Positions 60,256 through 64,000 of a stretch of 64,000 nt of DNA are shown here, piece by piece. The translations under genes and the position numbers were made by a program. The notes beneath the pieces are model-generated. The model searched no databases, had not been told where the DNA came from, and saw nothing but the letters and a program-made list of their open reading frames with translations. Position 1 is the first letter of the stretch, and the number at the start of each line of letters is the position of its first letter. The stretch comes from Hyaloscypha bicolor E (taxonomy: Eukaryota > Ascomycota > Leotiomycetes > Helotiales > Hyaloscyphaceae). The stretch lies in assembly GCF_002865645.1 (NCBI RefSeq), contig NW_020194554.1, positions 310,001 to 374,000 of the forward strand. Reading direction: 5' to 3'.

Positions 60256-61119
60256 CTAGTCTACATCACTGTCAGGCTGATCATCAATTGTATCCTCAAC
60301 ATATTTCCCACCAGCACTACCACCCAAAAAGAAAGTCGTCCCCTCAGAGACAGGGTGCAAGTCCAGCTCTTCCGCAATAACCCTCCACTTGCATCCCAAG
60401 TCAACACCTTGAAATAACTGCCTGTCATTCGCATCTTCAATCGTCACATTACGATTGACCCAGTTGCGCTCTCTCCTCTAAGAAATATCTCTCAGCAATG
60501 CCGACTTATGCTCAATCATGTATAGTCCCCTTCCAGCAGTGCTTGGTATGAAGCCATCTTCACATCCCGGGCCCTCCTCGTAATTGCTGTAGATCCTTAG
60601 CGTAGCCGGAGACGCTGCGGATGCTAGGAGCCAAGCTGCAGCGCTTTATTCACACGTCGTAATGCTTCAACCCTTTTCGACGGGCTTCGGAACAGGTCTG
60701 CAGGATGGCGGGGACTTTGTGGTTGTTCTCGATTCCCACTCGGCCCTTTAGTTCCGTCCAGTGCCAGCTCTCTGCTAAATGTAGTGTTTGCGGATGCCAA
60801 GCTGCGTAGCCCAGATCTTGATTCGCAACCCGATAGCCAGCTTCCGGAACAAGGTGAACGACTTGAGGTCCTCTGGGAAGCCGGTGACGGTCAGCTTTGG
60901 AGGCTTCGAGTAGAGATCGCTCAGCCGAATGTTGTTTTCGAATGGAAGAGGATGGAGTGACACCATTGGGAAGGTTGGCGGCGGTGGAGAGTAGTGGTGT
61001 TGAGTTGATATTGGTTGAAGGAGGAAGTTGAGTTGAAGAAGTTGGGAAGTTCGGTTAAGGGGTGGGCTGGAAAGAAAGGAGCGAAAGGACTTTGGCGAAT
61101 TGAGAACAGCGATGCTCAT
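60256..61119 (-). pseudogene. decayed 2EXR-domain gene
   Basis: From ATG 61119 the minus strand reads to LKSFTLFRKLAIGLRIKIWATQ and stops at about 60775. Another frame continues with WTELKGRVGIENNHKVPAIL and QTCSEARRKGLKHYDV, which is the next 2EXR segment. A third piece (RNWVNRNVTIEDANDRQLFQ, KWRVIAEELDLHPVSEG) ends at 60256. The order is that of a single 2EXR gene broken by frameshifts and stops. Confidence 0.7.
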
Positions 61120-61381
61120 GATTGGATTACGAAGACGAAGAGTTCAATTTTGGAACATTGGGTACAGGAAATTTCATTTTTGAAACCAAATTAAAGCTGG
61201 AGGAGAGCTCATTGAATGCAATAATCGCTACGGCAGTGCAGTTGCACTTTGGCAAATCTCTTTGTATGGTTCTTACGACCCAAGTCCTCTGCTGCTCAAA
61301 AAAAACTACCGTCAATTAACCATATCATGAGATCGGTCTCAGTAGTCTCTCCATGGCTCCTCCAAACAGTTCCAGAAACCC

Positions 61382-62284
61382 TTACTCGAATTTAATTTGC
61401 TTCCTCTGGCTCGGCAGCTTATCAAGGTCTGGGAGAGAATAGTCCCAGACAGCAGCATCTGACGACCCTTCACTGAATACAACACTAATGTTCTGGACCA
61501 GCTTTGTAGATGACTGTTGATCACCTCCAGGGAAGGACTTTGGACTTTGTAGACGTCTTCCTGCATACCAGACAACGAACCTGCCGATATACTCAAGAAG
61601 TTCTTTCACCCAAACACGAGCTACCAAGTGGCCACCAACATTCTGGACTCGAGGAACACCGGGGCTTGCGAATCTTTGGTAATCATTGGACGTGATCGCA
61701 AAGCGGAAATCGACCAGACTCTCAGCCAGCATCAAGAATAGAGCCAGAACAAAGTACGCGAACCGGAAAACTTGATGCTCACCCATGCCATAGAAATTTG
61801 CGTCAACGAACTTGATTTTCTTCAGAACCTCCTGGCCAAAGTTGAAGTCGCAGCCTAATTCACTCACGGGAGGGAAGGCGTGCGAGAAATGATCGACCTC
61901 GAAGTTGATATAAATGTAGTTGACCCAATGGCGACCATGTCTGACTCCAACAGATTCCTTACATTGGGTGTAGAATCGTAGCCCCTCCTCTCTTGACTCG
62001 CGGTTGATTTGGAGAACGATGGGAATCTTGCTTTGGCCTTCGATTGTGCGTGACTCTGCGCGACTCCCGGACGGGACGTCGAAAAATAGCTTGACCTTAC
62101 GCGGTTGGGTGGACATCAACTTCCAAAGTTTGACGCGAATATCGATCGGGAGTCTGGGGAACAAGGTGAAGGTCTCGAGAGGTTGAAGAGGAAGCGGGAT
62201 GGTGAGCTTCGGAAGCTGAGAGAGAAGAGCTGTAAGACGCGTGCTTTCGCTGCTCTTCGGAATTGGGAAAGGAGAGAACTCCAT
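61382..62284 (-). CDS. 2EXR-domain protein, apparently intact
   Basis: A single exon from ATG 62284 encodes 300 residues. The 2EXR signature ETFTLFPRLPIDIRVKLWKL is near residue 40. It is followed by RKVKLFFDV, IPIVLQINRESREEGLRFY, YINFEVDHFSHAF, FNFGQEVLKKIKFVDANFYG and a hydrophobic stretch, FAYFVLALFLML. The frame stays open upstream to 62623 but only with a TTG start. That upstream part resembles a partial copy of the gene's own 5' end (SSNESTR versus SSESTR). Function unknown. It lies between two decayed relatives on the same strand. Confidence 0.8.
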   Translation of the reverse strand: MEFSPFPIPKSSESTRLTALLSQLPKLTIPLPLQPLETFTLFPRLPIDIRVKLWKLMSTQPRKVKLFFDVPSGSRAESRTIEGQSKIPIVLQINRESREEGLRFYTQCKESVGVRHGRHWVNYIYINFEVDHFSHAFPPVSELGCDFNFGQEVLKKIKFVDANFYGMGEHQVFRFAYFVLALFLMLAESLVDFRFAITSNDYQRFASPGVPRVQNVGGHLVARVWVKELLEYIGRFVVWYAGRRLQSPKSFPGGDQQSSTKLVQNISVVFSEGSSDAAVWDYSLPDLDKLPSQRKQIKFE

Positions 62285-63091
62285 CCTGAGACTTGCAATC
62301 GCTTGAGAAGTGGTGATGACAAGTTGTTGTGATGCCGGAAAGGGTATTGTGACGTTGAGGAGGTGTTGGGGAGGAGAGGATCTGTGCTGTGCCACCGGGG
62401 CCGAGGGACGCGTGCTTTCGTTGCTTGACGTAGTTGGGGAAGTGGGTTGACCCCACCGCAGGTCTGGATATTTCACGGCGAGTGTAGTTGATAGTTTGTG
62501 GAGTGGCGAAGAGGGGATGTGGTGTGGTGGTGTGGAGAGAAGGTGGGCCGGAAGCGAGATACGCAAATTCTCTAAGACGCACCCGGGGGTGGGGGTGAAT
62601 TTCCACCGAGAATGAGAACACAAGCTAGAAAATACAAGTATAGTTTCTTCACATGGGGTTAGCTCTTTTCAGAAAAGACGATAGATATCGAGACCTTAAT
62701 TTCAGAAAATACTTAAGAGAGTTGAGTTTAGGGTTGATTTTTGGAAGCGATCCACAGCAGCAGCAATAGACATCTCCATGCACGTGCCCGCCCCCTGGTG
62801 CTTTCAAGAGCCTGCTTCTTTATTCTGCTCCATTTATGTCTTCGAAAAAGAAGCAGGTAATTTCCCCTGGTCTATTGATTCCATTGGATCAATCTACCTC
62901 AACATGAACTCCCCGTAAACCAAAAACGCAGGGACAAGATCGATTCCTCGCAGCACCAGCCACTTGCAGCCAACGCCCAGAGATTTCATGTCAAGCCCAT
63001 TCTCCTCTCCTAATCCGCGATAGCATTTTGCATCGTCTTTAATGCCCATTCTCTCCTCTCTGTCACCCACAAATGATGCCCAACAGTCTCA
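62285..63091. other. upstream region with partial 5' duplication and an inverted repeat
   Basis: The word ACGCGTGCTTTCG occurs near 62238 and again near 62409 in the same orientation, with similar coding context, suggesting a partial duplication of the 2EXR 5' end. A separate inverted repeat at 62811-62857 has perfect 11-bp arms (CCTGCTTCTTT and AAAGAAGCAGG) around a 25-nt loop. No further gene was seen. Confidence 0.5.
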
Positions 63092-63760
63092 TCATCGACA
63101 TAACTTCTCGCTGAAGTAGGGTAACCGGTAAGTGTCACCCATCGCCACCGCATTGAATTTGTCTAACCCAGCTTGAAAGACACTGTTCAATTGGCTTTTC
63201 AACGCATGCCGGCTGAAGTATATGTAAACTTTTGAGTCTAAAAATCTGACCTTGTTGAGAATTTGCAAGCCGAAAGTGTGTGCAATTGGCAAAGCCGTGA
63301 GACATAAAATGCATTAATTGATGCACGCGTATGCAATGAGACATAAGATGTTAGGACATGGCGGCGGTGGCAGATGTCGAAGAGCTGCTGATAATAAAGC
63401 GATCGACATTGAAGTTAACATAGATTCCCAGCGCAGTCTAGGGAGTTGCTCTTGAATCGTCCAAACTTTTGCGGACAGAAAGTGTAGTGCTTCTTCGCCT
63501 CTGCTCGTGACTCGAAGTTGACCGACAGGATGCTGGAATTTGGAACGCTGCCCTTGACGGTGCAGATGAGCATTGATTGATTAGAATTACGATATTGATG
63601 CGTCGGATTTCGAAAGAAGTAGGCTTCCAGATCTTGTTGCGAAGCTCGAGGGGGACGTTTGGGAATCAAGTAAACGTTGGCGGAAGGGAGAGTTCGTCGA
63701 CGAAAAGCTCGGGAAGCCGCTCCAAGAGGCTGTGCAATCCTGAAAGCATGTTTGAGGCTG
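63092..63760 (-). pseudogene. decayed 2EXR-domain gene
   Basis: On the minus strand, about 63690-63600 reads FPNVPLELRNKIWK in one frame. The following text (NPTHQYRNSNQSMLICTVKG, SILSVNFESRAEAKKHYTF) is in another frame, so there is a frameshift inside the signature. Next come YVNFNVDRFIIS with a stop, then FGLQILNKVRFLDSKVYIYF near 63250. These pieces line up in 2EXR order. The gene is broken by at least one frameshift and stops. Confidence 0.7.
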
Positions 63761-64000
63761 ATGCTTTTGTTGCAGTTGTATGTTGCTGAATTGAGATGGC
63801 CTTCGAAATTGTTGTTGCGGTCTGTTTACCTAGAGCAAGAGAAGCAGCTAAAATGTACCCCTATTCACCCCGGCAGATTTAAGCGAAATTTTGTCAATAT
63901 CTAAGGTATTGTTTATCTCTAGTGTTTTGTTTGTGCCCGCCCCACGTTGGAATTCCATGTTCTACCAATGGCAAGATCTGGATCTATCTCTCCGACCAGA
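63761..64000. other. window edge, no gene seen
   Basis: This short stretch is probably upstream sequence of the decayed 2EXR gene. It is too short to judge further. Confidence 0.4.

Noticed and set aside
62285..62623. N-terminal extension of the 2EXR protein to 413 residues
   Set aside because: It starts with TTG, and the added part is low complexity and resembles a duplicated leader; ATG 62284 places the 2EXR signature in the usual position.

Overview
The window looks like nuclear DNA of a filamentous ascomycete (Pezizomycotina). Genes are split by many short GT-AG introns of about 45-135 nt, often with CTAAC or CTGAC branch sites. The encoded families are fungal ones: HET domain, NACHT NLR-like, 2EXR, DUF7587-like, a Cch1-type channel and a small secreted protein. 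Gene islands of ordinary composition alternate sharply with AT-saturated, stop-riddled stretches of the kind left by RIP (repeat-induced point mutation; C:G to T:A, favouring CpA to TpA). I cannot name the species; Leotiomycetes-like is only an impression. All gene models were spliced by eye.

Layout. 1-3020 is degraded repeat DNA. 3.0-9.3 kb carries an 18-bp minisatellite, a HET-domain gene, a DUF7587-like gene and a broken 2EXR gene fused at about 9302 to a decayed pogo/Fot1-type transposase (to about 10.6 kb). 10.6-18.0 kb is a RIP-like desert with two tandem arrays and one less mutated island. 18.0-21.9 kb has normal composition but no gene I can support. 21.9-44.3 kb is a gene island: a small secreted protein, a hypothetical protein, a minus-strand protein-kinase-like gene followed upstream by a CorA-like membrane protein gene, a small unknown, a LAT-type amino acid permease, a NACHT NLR-like gene and a divergent Cch1-type four-domain cation channel. 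44.3-46.2 kb is AT-rich and contains a 738-bp deleted hAT transposon with a perfect 8-bp target duplication. 46.8-64.0 kb holds a run of 2EXR genes and 2EXR relics, a GPI-anchored LPMO-like protein, a head-to-head pair of Rieske-oxygenase relatives, a decayed GPI-protein gene and a choline/GABA-type permease.

How the genes may work together. HET and NACHT proteins are known allorecognition and innate-immunity families in fungi, so this resembles an accessory, fast-evolving region. The most striking system is the divergent pair at 51920-55138. One protein keeps the mononuclear-iron ligands of a Rieske oxygenase but has no Rieske cluster. The other keeps the Rieske cluster but has no mononuclear-iron motif. 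Together they hold the complementary halves of one enzyme. The second notable item is the Cch1-like channel, whose pore acidic residues appear lost in domains II and III. At least six 2EXR loci sit in 64 kb and only two look intact, so duplication and decay are active here.
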